NCBI RefSeq assembly: GCF_017352195.1
Contig: NZ_CP071445.1
Location: 1,736,001-1,800,000, forward strand
Length of the DNA stretch: 64,000 bases
Origin: Sedimentibacter sp. zth1
Lineage (GTDB): Bacteria > Bacillota > Clostridia > Tissierellales > Sedimentibacteraceae
Reading direction: 5' to 3'
The position numbers were made by a program, and so were the translations under genes. The notes beneath the pieces are model-generated. The model searched no databases. It had not been told where the DNA came from and saw nothing but the letters and a program-made list of their open reading frames with translations. This document shows, piece by piece, positions 1 through 8,566 of the stretch. Within the stretch, counting starts at the first letter, position 1. Every line of letters begins with the position of its first letter.

Positions 1-167
1 TTGTTGTAAATTTGCACCTTTATTGCTTCCTGCTCCATTATTTTACGTGTTTGATCCTCGTATACTATTTTTGTTATAAAATATATACCTGATATAACAA
101 ATATCATAAAGAATGTTAGAGCTATACCCATATATACAGTTAGCTTTATGTGAAGTTTTCTAAACAT
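1..167 (-). CDS. Sensor histidine kinase, N-terminal part (cut by window edge)
   Basis: Only the first 55 or so codons are visible. The peptide starts MFRKLHIKLTVYMGIAL and runs into a hydrophobic segment, about residues 8-30, that fits a first transmembrane helix. A charged extracytoplasmic stretch follows. The ATG lies 10 bases downstream of the stop of an OmpR-family response regulator and in the same direction, the usual order of a two-component operon. No kinase domain is in view, so the call rests on context plus the membrane anchor. Confidence 0.7.
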   Translation of the reverse strand, partial: MFRKLHIKLTVYMGIALTFFMIFVISGIYFITKIVYEDQTRKIMEQEAIKVQIYN

Positions 168-177
168 ATATTAATAC

Positions 178-846
178 CTACTTTTCTTTTAACATATAAC
201 CTACACCACGGACTGTTTCAATTTTAGCTCCAGTATGATTTAGTCTTTTCCTAAGATGGTGCACATATATTTCAATATTGCTTTCTAAAATATCTGATTC
301 AAGTCCCCATATTCTATCAATAATTTGCTCTCTAGTAAAAACTTGCTTAGGTTTTTTGATAAACATCTCCATAAGCATAGCTTCTTTTAATGGTATTTTG
401 AACTCACAATTATCCACATATAAAAGATAGTTTTTCACATCATATTTAATACCTTCAAACTCATATATTTCACCTATAAATTCTGTGTTTTTTCTTCTAG
501 AAAGTGCTTTCACACGAGCAATAAGTTCCTTTGTTGCAAATGGCTTAACCAAATAATCATCTGCACCCTGCTCAAGTCCAAATACTCTATCATCTATTGT
601 ATCTTTTGCCGTTAGCATTATAACCGGAGTTTTATTTCCAGCTCTTCGCATTGTTTTTAATATTTCTATACCATTTGTACCTGGCAACATTATATCTAAA
701 ACTATAACATCATATATATCTTTTTTAGCAAGTAGTAATCCTTCATCACCATCATTGGCTATATCTACATTTATCTTTTGTTTAGAAAACAAAAAATTCA
801 ACGCTTGAGTTATTTTCACTTCATCTTCTACTATCAACACTCTCAT
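178..846 (-). CDS. OmpR/PhoB-family response regulator
   Basis: A DNA-binding response regulator of about 222 residues. The receiver domain (residues 1-115) has the acidic pair in VEDE, the phospho-acceptor Asp51 in VLDIMLPG and the conserved Lys in LVKPF. The winged-helix trans_reg_C domain follows, with FTREQII and ending VRGVGYML. The start chosen is the ATG at 846, preceded by AAAGGAGT at good spacing; an in-frame extension 12 codons upstream has no ribosome site. It is followed after 10 bases by the sensor kinase gene, so the two should be co-transcribed. The signal sensed cannot be told. Confidence 0.93.
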   Translation of the reverse strand: MRVLIVEDEVKITQALNFLFSKQKINVDIANDGDEGLLLAKKDIYDVIVLDIMLPGTNGIEILKTMRRAGNKTPVIMLTAKDTIDDRVFGLEQGADDYLVKPFATKELIARVKALSRRKNTEFIGEIYEFEGIKYDVKNYLLYVDNCEFKIPLKEAMLMEMFIKKPKQVFTREQIIDRIWGLESDILESNIEIYVHHLRKRLNHTGAKIETVRGVGYMLKEK

Positions 847-1133
847 AAAGTTACTCCTTTTATCTAATTTATATTTATCCATTATAATAATTATATAACC
901 TTTTACTTAATTATCTCTTAACACATGTTAAAGTATACATCAATTAGTACTTGAATACAACATATGTAAGTACACATCAGAGTATAAAATATTATATTAG
1001 TCAAACACCTTTGTTTAATGTTATAGGATAAAAATAAAACATAAGTGGAACTTTTAACAGTTTTTAACGTCTATATATTATATATATCAAATTATACAAT
1101 TACTATTGTAATTAATAATGAAAGGAAAATATT

Positions 1134-1832
1134 ATGAATAAAAAATTAACTAGAGGTATAGTATCTGGACTAATAATGCTAACAAGTATGTCAGTTGCTT
1201 TTGGAGCAGGTACAAAATTTGAAATTAAAGCTACTATGGATAGCGGAGTTACTATTAAGTACAAAGATGAAGTACAAAAACTTGTTGATGTAAACGGAGT
1301 TACAAAAGATCCAATTATGTACAATGGCACAACATATGTTCCAGTTAGAAGTATAGGTGATATTGTGGGCTTGGATGTTGATTGGGATAAAGAAACTAGA
1401 ACTGTATTATTAGACGAGAAAATTACTGTTTCTTTAGAGAACGATTCACTTGAAGACATAATGAGTGCTGTGTATAGCGGTGTAAAAAGTGATTTACCAA
1501 TGGTTGCAAATACTCCTGTTACAGATGAAAACGTAAAATACTTTTTAGGAATTGAATCATTAAATGGAGCTGAAGCATTAGCATCTGAAGCTATGATAGG
1601 TTCAATACCACACTCTGTTGTTCTATTAAGAGCACCTGAAGGCTCTGATATTGAAGCATTAAAGAAAGAAATAAAGGAAAAAGTAGACCCTAGAAAATGG
1701 ATTTGTGTAGGTGTTGAAAGAGATGAAGTAATAGTTGATAATATAGATAATGTTGTAATAATGATAATCCAAAATAGAATTGCAAATGAAATTCATGAAA
1801 GTTTTTTAAATTTAAATAATGAAAATCAATAA
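1134..1832 (+). CDS. Secreted stalk-domain protein (copper amine oxidase N-terminal-like)
   Basis: A 232-residue exported protein. Residues 1-25 form a signal peptide (MNKKLTRGIVSGLIML, cleavage probably near AFGA). Residues 40-95 match the copper-amine-oxidase N-terminal 'stalk' domain found in many clostridial surface proteins: YNGTTYVPVRSIGDIVGL, then VDWDKETRTVLLD. The C-terminal 130 residues match no family I know. RBS AAAGGA lies 7 bases before the ATG. Its end overlaps the next gene by 14 bases, which suggests translational coupling. No enzymatic residues of an amine oxidase are present; the name refers only to the small N-terminal module. Confidence 0.85.
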   Translation: MNKKLTRGIVSGLIMLTSMSVAFGAGTKFEIKATMDSGVTIKYKDEVQKLVDVNGVTKDPIMYNGTTYVPVRSIGDIVGLDVDWDKETRTVLLDEKITVSLENDSLEDIMSAVYSGVKSDLPMVANTPVTDENVKYFLGIESLNGAEALASEAMIGSIPHSVVLLRAPEGSDIEALKKEIKEKVDPRKWICVGVERDEVIVDNIDNVVIMIIQNRIANEIHESFLNLNNENQ

Positions 1833-2760
1833 AAAATTAGCAATAATTATAGGAACAGCAATTATCCTGCTTGTAGGGATGTCTTTTATTTTAAGCAGAA
1901 ATAATAACTCATTAGAAACAGATGATATGGAAATGAATTCCGATGGAATATATGCAGTTGACGGCAACTACTTTAAATCAATATATCCACTTAATGAGAA
2001 GTCTGTATTAAGAGCTGCAACTTATATGAATAATTTGCAAGAAAAATATTTGTCATCAAATAATAAAGTGTATTATGCTATAATTCCAGACAAAACTTAT
2101 TATGATACTTCATCATCGTATGATAAATTAGATTACGACAAAATGATAAGTACGCTTAATCAAAGCATTGATAACATGGAATATATTATATTAAAAGATT
2201 TACTTAGCCTAGACGATTATTATAAAACTGACAACCATTGGAAACAACAAAATACCATTGATGTAGCAAACAGGATTGGTGAAAAATTAGGTTTTGAAAT
2301 TAGTGCAGATGATTTTACCATAAATTCATATACGGAATTTGGTGGAATGTACGCAAAATACATCACTAATTCTGAAAAGACAGAAGAACTACAATATTTG
2401 GTTAATGACCATATCAAAAATGCAACAGTTGAAAATTATCAGAAGAAAGATTTTACAAGTGTTTATGATGTAAATAGTTTAAAGGGTGATGTACCATACG
2501 ATATTTATTTATCAGGTGCTACTCCTTTTTTAACAATAACAAATGCAACACAGCAAAACGGAAAAGAACTTGTGATTTTTAGAGATTCATTTACAAGTAG
2601 CTTAGCACCTTTACTTGTTAGCGAATATAGCAAAATTACTCTTATAGACACAAGATATATCATGAGCCCGTTACTTAAGGATTTCATTGAATTTAATGAA
2701 CAGGACATTTTATTTCTATACAGCTCAGCTGTTATAAATAATAGTAGTATGCTAAAATAA
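1819..2760 (+). CDS. Membrane-anchored DHHW-family protein (AlgX/SGNH-like)
   Basis: 313 residues with one N-terminal transmembrane segment (residues 7-25) and the rest outside the cell. The motif TDNHW at about residue 137 is a variant of the DHHW signature. The later RDSFTSSLAPLL resembles the SGNH-type block of AlgX/AlgJ-like O-acetyl-transfer or cell-surface polysaccharide proteins. The gene overlaps the upstream stalk-protein gene by 14 bases and has only a weak ribosome site of its own, so the two are probably made together as a cell-surface pair. The catalytic role is not proven by the motif. Confidence 0.75.
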   Translation: MKINKKLAIIIGTAIILLVGMSFILSRNNNSLETDDMEMNSDGIYAVDGNYFKSIYPLNEKSVLRAATYMNNLQEKYLSSNNKVYYAIIPDKTYYDTSSSYDKLDYDKMISTLNQSIDNMEYIILKDLLSLDDYYKTDNHWKQQNTIDVANRIGEKLGFEISADDFTINSYTEFGGMYAKYITNSEKTEELQYLVNDHIKNATVENYQKKDFTSVYDVNSLKGDVPYDIYLSGATPFLTITNATQQNGKELVIFRDSFTSSLAPLLVSEYSKITLIDTRYIMSPLLKDFIEFNEQDILFLYSSAVINNSSMLK

Positions 2761-2949
2761 ATAATACAAAATAACTTCAACGATACCTCCATATTTATTA
2801 GGATTCCTATTTGCATAGTTGTCATTATTAATTTTATAGTATATAATTGGACTACCAGTAGGTCCGGAGCATATGTAAGACTAATGGGATTAATAAATAT
2901 TATATCAACTTTGAATAATTCAATTTATATTAATACTATGGAGGTTTAT

Positions 2950-4218
2950 ATGGATAATTATTACCAAGAATTAATCTGCTTGAGAAGAAAATTGCATTCC
3001 ATTGCAGAAATTGGTTGGTTAGAAATTGAAACAACTATTTTTTTATTAGAATATCTTGAAAAACTGGGATTTAATATCCAGTATGGCAGGGAAATACACA
3101 GTGAAAGAATAGAATTACCAAACAAAAAAATGTATAAGCAGGCTTATGAAAGCAATAAAAATCTATACAATGAAAAATACAAAGATATTTTTGATGGTTA
3201 TACAGGTCTTATAGCATCTTTTAACACAAATACTCCGGGAAAAACAACCGCATTTCGCTTTGATATTGATGCACTTGAAATAACAGAATCTCAAGATTCG
3301 GAACATTTTCCTTATAAAGAGGGCTTTGCTTCAAAAAATACTAAATTCATGCATGCCTGTGGACATGACGGACATATGGCTATTGGATTAACATTGGCAC
3401 ATTGGATTGCAAATAATTCAAATGATTTGTCAGGCAACTTTATTTTTATTTTTCAACCAGCTGAAGAAGGAGTTAGAGGAGCTAAAAGTATACTAAACAA
3501 AGGTGTTTTACCTAAAATTGATTATTTATTTGGAATGCATATTGGATTAGGTATGAAAGAAAATTACGTAGGTGTTGGTACAATAGACTTTTTAGGTAAC
3601 GAAAATATGCAAATAAAATTTAGCGGCAAATATTCACACGCTGGTAACAAACCAGAAGATGGATGCAATTCACTACTTGCAGCAGCTTCAGCATCTTTAA
3701 TGATGCACTCCATTACACAATATAGTTCTGGTATAGCAAGGGTAAATGTTGGTACATTTACTGCCGGTAGACAAAGAAATTCAGTACCTGGTGAAGCCGT
3801 TTTAGGAGTTGAAATACGTGCAAATAAAAAAGAAATTTTGGATGACCTCATTATTAAAACAGAAAATATTGTAAAGGGTGCTGCTATTTCATTTCAAAAT
3901 GACTACAATATATCCTACTTAGGTCATTCTGATTGTTATAATCACGTTAATAAAGATTTGGCATGCTTTATTGAAAATATATTATTAAAGAAAAACATTA
4001 ATGTACAAAAATACCCGTCTTTTAATGCCTCTGAAGATATAACTTCAATAATGAATTTTGTTGAAAACAATGGTGGAAAATCTATACATATGTTATTCGG
4101 AGCAAAGTTAAGTGCAAGCCATCATAACAAAAAATTTGACTTTGATGAAAATGTGTTAAAACTAGCATTTGATAGTTTCACAGAAATTGTGAATAATTTT
4201 TCTTTAAAACAGAAGTAG
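2950..4218 (+). CDS. M20-family amidohydrolase (AbgB-like)
   Basis: A peptidase-M20D amidohydrolase, about 422 residues. The metal site is clear: HACGHDGH with Cys137 and His139, the Glu pair in QPAEEG (about 172-173), and His197 in FGMHIG. The dimerization/lid part carries HAGNKPEDG, and the C-terminal metal ligand is in SASHHNK. The family hydrolyses amide bonds of N-acyl amino acids or p-aminobenzoyl-glutamate; the exact substrate is not visible. The ATG at 2950 has GGAGG seven bases ahead, so the longer reading from 2884 is rejected. A strong hairpin terminator follows at 4241. Confidence 0.9.
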   Translation: MDNYYQELICLRRKLHSIAEIGWLEIETTIFLLEYLEKLGFNIQYGREIHSERIELPNKKMYKQAYESNKNLYNEKYKDIFDGYTGLIASFNTNTPGKTTAFRFDIDALEITESQDSEHFPYKEGFASKNTKFMHACGHDGHMAIGLTLAHWIANNSNDLSGNFIFIFQPAEEGVRGAKSILNKGVLPKIDYLFGMHIGLGMKENYVGVGTIDFLGNENMQIKFSGKYSHAGNKPEDGCNSLLAAASASLMMHSITQYSSGIARVNVGTFTAGRQRNSVPGEAVLGVEIRANKKEILDDLIIKTENIVKGAAISFQNDYNISYLGHSDCYNHVNKDLACFIENILLKKNINVQKYPSFNASEDITSIMNFVENNGGKSIHMLFGAKLSASHHNKKFDFDENVLKLAFDSFTEIVNNFSLKQK

Positions 4219-4240
4219 GAATTTAAATAGGTGTTAAGGA

Positions 4241-4267
4241 AACGCGTTGATTTCAACGCGTTTTTGT
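4241..4267 (+). terminator. Rho-independent terminator after the M20 gene
   Basis: Inverted repeat AACGCGTTGA / TCAACGCGTT followed directly by a T run. It lies 22 bases after the amidohydrolase stop codon. Confidence 0.9.
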
Positions 4268-4293
4268 TGTTGTGGCTTAAGCATAATGAAAAA

Positions 4294-4330
4294 CGATACT
4301 TTTTATTAGAATCCTTAATAAAAAGTATCG
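4294..4330. repeat. Perfect 15-bp inverted repeat, possibly a two-way terminator
   Basis: Arms 4294-4308 and 4316-4330 are exact reverse complements around a 7-base loop. It lies between the rightward M20 gene and the leftward avcD operon. It lacks a clean T tract on either side, so a terminator or an RNA-stabilising hairpin are both possible. Confidence 0.6.
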
Positions 4331-4397
4331 TCTCTATTTGTATATAAAATATGTATAATTTGTTTCACTTAAAAACAATTTATAGTCTAGTTATAAT

Positions 4398-4580
4398 TTA
4401 TACATGTAATAAGCCTTTAAATTTTTCAGAAAAATCTACATTTGCATAATTGTTATTATACTCTTCTTTCTTCCATTCAGGCCAATCATTAATCACTTTC
4501 TCAACATAAGTAGTTAAATCTTTTATATTTATTTCCTTTTCTGTATTATTATTACTATTCAATAACATTGTAGTTGACAT
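4398..4580 (-). CDS. Small protein encoded directly downstream of avcD
   Basis: 60 residues, no domain I recognise. It has a polar N-terminus rich in Asn, then a predicted amphipathic helix and WPEWKKEEYN. An ideal ribosome site (AAAGGAGT, 8 bases before ATG) argues that it is translated. It starts 20 bases after the avcD stop and runs in the same direction, so it is probably part of the avcD transcript. A regulatory or accessory role to the deaminase is inference from position only. Confidence 0.65.
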   Translation of the reverse strand: MSTTMLLNSNNNTEKEINIKDLTTYVEKVINDWPEWKKEEYNNNYANVDFSEKFKGLLHV

Positions 4581-4600
4581 AATATACTCCTTTATTTTTA

Positions 4601-6070
4601 TTATAATTTTATATTATCATTTAACAATTTTTGGAATGAATCAAATGCTAACATTTCAAACTCAATATAATTTAATACAGGCAATGGATTTCTTAAATTT
4701 GCTGTTTCACTTTCCCATTTAATTCTATTACCACTATTATCTTTTCTTTTTCTAGGATATGATAAAGCGGATGCCATAGAAAAAAGTTCAATATATTTTC
4801 GTGGACCCACTCCTCTAAAATGTAAAAACTGAACTTTATTCTTTTCATCTTTAGACATAGTTATCTCATTTTTATAAAATTCTAAAGCTTTACTTTTAGG
4901 ATATGGTTCAATATATATAACTTTCTTAATACCTGCTGCAATTATATGTTTTGCACAATTATGACATGGAAATGTGGTTACATACATACTTGCACCTCTA
5001 CAGCTAATATTATTTCTTGCACACATTAACAAGGCTTCCATTTCACTATGCACTACCCGTCCATATTCTGTAAGGTCTCCTATTCCAGACTGTTTTAATT
5101 TTTTAATATTATCATCATTAACATCTAAACCTAAGCTTCCTAATACCTTATTTATAATTTTCTCTTGTTCTTTTTTATTGGGATCATAACCTAACATATA
5201 ATCTCTACCGTTTTCATCATCTATATACTTGCCATTTTCCATTTTATTCCAGTATAGTCCGCCTTCAAATTTAGGACAATCATTTACTCCCGAAGCTAGT
5301 ATTTCTTTATCTTTTGTTACAACTGCCCCAATTTGTCTTGATAAATCTGCCGACCTTAATGATGTGGAATATGCCATAAACATCGCATACTCTTCAAACG
5401 TAGGAGTAATAAAAGGATTACCAAATAATAAATCTAAAAGTCTAAAAACAGTACTTTCGAGTTCATTACTAGAATCAGACACATGTATAAAATAATCAGA
5501 ATCTTGAAATGCGTCTCTAGTCTTTTGCCCATATTCTATTCCCTCATTATCATCGCGATTAAGTAATCTTAATGCTTGGTCATCAGTCATTCCCTTACGA
5601 TTTGTTAAATATGATTTTCTATTTTTATAATCATCAGTTACACCAATAAGATGAAACCCAGATGTATATATTTTCCTTAAAAAAGCAACTTCCTTTGGAT
5701 GTTTGATTGAATTAATTATATAAGCAACTCTAGCTCTTGGGCTAGTATCTTTTGTACTATTATCACTATTTTTTACTCTATTTAAATATATTTGATAAAC
5801 TGCCCCCTTCATTAAAATTGTTTCATCTTCTTCCCGTAGCTTATCTCCTATATTCATATATTTTGATATTCTTTCATATTCATTACTATCTGTGAGCGTT
5901 GGATTTTTATCAAATGTAGAAATAACATCTTTTGATACTTTAATTTCTTCAACACTATATTTAAACTGTTTTAATTTATCACTAAGTAAAGAAATAACTT
6001 TGCTAACATCTGTACCAACTGCACTTATTATACCTATTACTAATTCACTATTATTAGGTTTATCAAACAT
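4601..6070 (-). CDS. avcD: Anti-phage dCTP/dCMP deaminase, AvcD type
   Basis: 489 residues in two parts. The N-terminal half is a P-loop-like domain (IGIISAVGTDVSK at about residues 12-24, a degenerate Walker A). The C-terminal half is a cytidine/deoxycytidylate deaminase with zinc ligands His341 in VHSE, Glu343 as proton donor, and Cys369/Cys372 in PCHNC. This architecture is that of the AvcD/DCD anti-phage deaminases, which deplete dC nucleotides after infection and in Vibrio are held in check by an upstream RNA antitoxin (AvcI). Here 250 bases of non-coding sequence lie upstream and could hold such an RNA; I could not identify it. An ordinary housekeeping dCMP deaminase would be about 150 residues. 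Confidence 0.88.
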   Translation of the reverse strand: MFDKPNNSELVIGIISAVGTDVSKVISLLSDKLKQFKYSVEEIKVSKDVISTFDKNPTLTDSNEYERISKYMNIGDKLREEDETILMKGAVYQIYLNRVKNSDNSTKDTSPRARVAYIINSIKHPKEVAFLRKIYTSGFHLIGVTDDYKNRKSYLTNRKGMTDDQALRLLNRDDNEGIEYGQKTRDAFQDSDYFIHVSDSSNELESTVFRLLDLLFGNPFITPTFEEYAMFMAYSTSLRSADLSRQIGAVVTKDKEILASGVNDCPKFEGGLYWNKMENGKYIDDENGRDYMLGYDPNKKEQEKIINKVLGSLGLDVNDDNIKKLKQSGIGDLTEYGRVVHSEMEALLMCARNNISCRGASMYVTTFPCHNCAKHIIAAGIKKVIYIEPYPKSKALEFYKNEITMSKDEKNKVQFLHFRGVGPRKYIELFSMASALSYPRKRKDNSGNRIKWESETANLRNPLPVLNYIEFEMLAFDSFQKLLNDNIKL

Positions 6071-6322
6071 AATGTAACATACCTCACACTTATATATTAC
6101 TATATTTATTTATAGTTTCAATAGATGAATTTTATCATTATTGTATATTTTTGTCAAATTTTTGGATTTGTTCAATATTACCTAGTATTAAGATTATATT
6201 ATCAACGAATAATTCATTATAGATAAAATTAACTGTCTAATATTATTGCTTATTGTATATTGTACTTTATAACTCTATAATAATGTACAAAATGAAATTT
6301 CAAATATCGTCATACGAAACAG

Positions 6323-6514
6323 GAACCTGTTTTTATAACTAAAAATGGATATGGTGATTTAGTAGTTATGAGCATTGAAACTTATAAAGTTATGCTTGAT
6401 AACCTGTCAATTGGCTTAACAATAGATTAAGCTGAAAATGAATACAAAATCAATAGCAAAGCAATTGACGCAAAAGAAGCACTATCTACTCCAAGGAGAA
6501 AGTACTTTGAATAA
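6323..6514 (+). pseudogene. Broken Phd/YefM-type antitoxin gene
   Basis: In one frame the sequence reads EPVFITKNGYGDLVVMSIE, the hallmark of Phd/YefM antitoxins, and ends with KEALSTPRRKYFE before a TAA. A TAA at 6428-6430 interrupts it in frame, and the N-terminal 15 or so residues with the start codon are missing. No cognate toxin gene follows. It is a remnant of a type II toxin-antitoxin locus. Confidence 0.75.
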
Positions 6515-6630
6515 ATATAATATATTTTTAAAAACGCTACCAAACCAAACTCTAGAAAAAATAATTTTCAAATGTTAAAAACGATTAACGTTCCATTTGG
6601 TACAAATGTTTAAAGTAAAAAAAGAGTTTT

Positions 6631-6676
6631 AAGTGCAATGTTTGAGCACAGCGAGTTTTGCACTTTTTCTTTTTTG
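6631..6676 (+). terminator. Hairpin with T-rich tail
   Basis: Arms AAGTGCAA (6631-6638) and TTGCACTT (6659-6666) with a 20-base loop, followed by a T-rich tract. It follows the antitoxin remnant and may have been its terminator. Confidence 0.6.
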
Positions 6677-6858
6677 ACTTTAAATACAATTGTCAAAGGG
6701 TTTAGTTTGTTTTTAATATTGAAATTATTTTTAACAATAGATTATGCTAGCCAATATAAAAACTAACTAAAATTAGCTTTGAAAAACAGCTTTACTAAAC
6801 TTTAAAATTAGCTCAAAAACTTATAGATTTGGTGATAACTATCCAAAAACTAGGTATT

Positions 6859-6885
6859 AAAAAAAGCACTGATAAAAATCAGTGC
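6859..6885 (-). terminator. Probable ancestral groEL terminator, now displaced
   Basis: Stem GCACTGA (6866-6872) / TCAGTGC (6879-6885); read leftward it is followed by a run of U. It sits just outside the leftmost copy of the groEL-tail sequence. In the inferred uninterrupted chromosome it would lie right behind groEL, which reads leftward. Confidence 0.7.
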
Positions 6886-6904
6886 CTTTAGTATTTAATT
6901 TCTT

Positions 6905-6927
6905 TTTATTACATCATTCCTGGCATT
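6905..6927. other. Attachment site, left end of the groEL-targeted array (attL)
   Basis: A 23-bp copy of the groEL 3' end, including TTATTACATCATTCCTGGCA. Exact copies lie at 10373-10395 and 39409-39431. Read on the minus strand it encodes the GroEL tail MPGMM and stop. The sequence left of this copy is unlike that left of the other two. The sequence to its right matches that right of the 10373 copy. Confidence 0.9.
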
Positions 6928-7055
6928 ATGTATTCGTATATCAAATGGTGTTTTATGTTAACTTATATGTTGTTATGTGCACGTAGTTTTGTATTATATG
7001 CATTATGTAGATTTAATTTATGTTATTTGCGTTAGCATTTTGTTAGCATTATATT
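6928..7055. repeat. Left-end repeat of element 1
   Basis: Closely similar (roughly nine of ten bases by eye) to 10396-10521. It ends in GTTAGCATTTTGTTAGCAT, a pair of GTTAGCA motifs like those found near the right end of element 2. These are the likely arm-type integrase binding sites. Confidence 0.75.
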
Positions 7056-7092
7056 AATATATATGTGTCGAGAATAACCGAGTTTCTATAAA

Positions 7093-7126
7093 AGAAAAAA
7101 AGATATAGAACTTCAATCTATATCTT
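7093..7126 (-). terminator. Terminator of the element 1 phosphatase transcript
   Basis: Arms AAGATATAGA (7100-7109) and TCTATATCTT (7117-7126). Read leftward the stem is followed by a U-rich run. It lies 110 bases past the phosphatase stop. Confidence 0.75.
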
Positions 7127-7236
7127 AATTTATTTAAATTATTAATAATACCAGAGTTTGTGCTTCTTTCATCAAATTCCATCAAACATTCAATAAAAAT
7201 TTTTTTAATAAATACACAGAAAGATCTCTCAGCACT

Positions 7237-7938
7237 TTACCAGTCTTCCTCATCATAAGGTAAAATTATAAAGTTTCCATTCTCTGTAACTCTATAATAT
7301 TTATCCGTTTCTGTATCTACCATAAGTATAGGAATAACACCACTCTCAAGAACAGTACCGTCGATATAGTAGTGCGATTCACCGTCATAATATATATCAT
7401 GAAACCTTGGGTCTTCTGAAATAACTTCGGTTCCAATATGGCCAGCTACGATTTTATAGTTATCATAAAATTTTCCTGTTTGGGCTGGATATTTTTCTGT
7501 AAAAGTGAAATCATCCGTTGCCCATTCCCACATATCTCCAGCTTCTTCCTCAACTCCAGCATGTACAAATATTATGTTACTCTCGTAAAAAAAATAATAC
7601 CTTGGAAGAGTCATCATCCACTGGACATACCTATCTTCTTTTGCCTCATCGATATTGTCTTCACTATGCGAAAAACGATCGGCCGCAATAGGCCATCTAC
7701 CACAACAAGCCATGTCTTCATGATTTCCCATTAGAGCCATACATTTATCCACTCCATATTTTCGCTGTAGTTCTATTATCTTGTCTAAAACTCCATAGCT
7801 ATCCGGACCACCATGAATATAATCTCCAAGTAAAATGAGTTTCGTATTATTTTCTATAAGATGTGTTTCTATCAAAGATAATGCATAATCAAATTCTGAA
7901 ATACATCCATGGATATCTGACAAACAATAAATTTTCAT
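7237..7938 (-). CDS. PPP-type serine/threonine phosphatase / metallophosphoesterase
   Basis: A calcineurin-like phosphoesterase of about 233 residues with all signature blocks: SDIHG near the start, GDYIHGGPDS, MGNHED, then His residues in FVHAG and AGHIG. These are the two-metal ligands of the PPP family, which includes the lambda-phage protein phosphatase. The start chosen is the ATG at 7938, with AAGGA just upstream; a GTG six codons earlier is less likely. It is the last of three leftward genes in element 1, after a 134-base gap. Substrate unknown; a protein or nucleotide phosphate is equally possible. Confidence 0.88.
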   Translation of the reverse strand: MKIYCLSDIHGCISEFDYALSLIETHLIENNTKLILLGDYIHGGPDSYGVLDKIIELQRKYGVDKCMALMGNHEDMACCGRWPIAADRFSHSEDNIDEAKEDRYVQWMMTLPRYYFFYESNIIFVHAGVEEEAGDMWEWATDDFTFTEKYPAQTGKFYDNYKIVAGHIGTEVISEDPRFHDIYYDGESHYYIDGTVLESGVIPILMVDTETDKYYRVTENGNFIILPYDEEDW

Positions 7939-8089
7939 TAAATCCTTAACCCCCACTTTAAATAATAATAACGGTTTATATATATCATTTTTATATATTT
8001 TCGCATTAATTAATAATATCTATCAATATACCATATTCTCTCTTACATCAATAAATAAAATTTCTATTACTATATAATAAAACTGATAA

Positions 8090-8548
8090 TTATTCATTAA
8101 TAATTCTTGCTCTTGCCAACCTTTTTGCTCTATTATCGATTATTTCAATTGCATTACATAAAAAATTATGGATACTACCCATAGCAAGTATTTTTTCTGT
8201 ATCAGTTAAATTTTTCAATTTCTTTTGAGTATATGGTAGCTTTACATTTTTTAATGGAGAAAGCTGAACAAAGTTTTTCCAACCAACTTCTCCAATGCCA
8301 AAAGAATCAAAATAAGCAGGATTATTTCCCATATTAAACTTTTCGTTAGTAGCACCTGAATTCAAAAAATAATTTCTTATAGCCTCAAAAAAAACATCTG
8401 GAAATTCATGATATGTATAATTTTTAACGTATTGTAAATATGGGTTTACTTTCATTCCTTCATAATCTTTCCTAGGTTTTATGATTGGCATAAAATTTGC
8501 GAAAGTGTGATATTTTTTGTAAAAGAGTTCAAATTCTTCATTGCTCAC
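8090..8548 (-). CDS. Hypothetical protein of element 1
   Basis: 152 residues, no family recognised. It is soluble and rich in aromatic residues, with YHTFANFMP near the start, a central FDSFGIGEVGW and a helical basic C-terminus ending RAKRLARARI. It starts 18 bases after the stop of the EEP-fold nuclease gene in the same direction. The two are surely co-transcribed and may act together, the small protein perhaps as a regulator or inhibitor; this is only inference. Confidence 0.75.
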   Translation of the reverse strand: MSNEEFELFYKKYHTFANFMPIIKPRKDYEGMKVNPYLQYVKNYTYHEFPDVFFEAIRNYFLNSGATNEKFNMGNNPAYFDSFGIGEVGWKNFVQLSPLKNVKLPYTQKKLKNLTDTEKILAMGSIHNFLCNAIEIIDNRAKRLARARIINE

Positions 8549-8566
8549 AATTTACACATCCCATTT

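Noticed and set aside
4294-4330. Possible CRISPR-like or att repeat
   Set aside because: It is a single palindrome with no spaced direct repeats; no CRISPR array or cas gene was found anywhere in the window.
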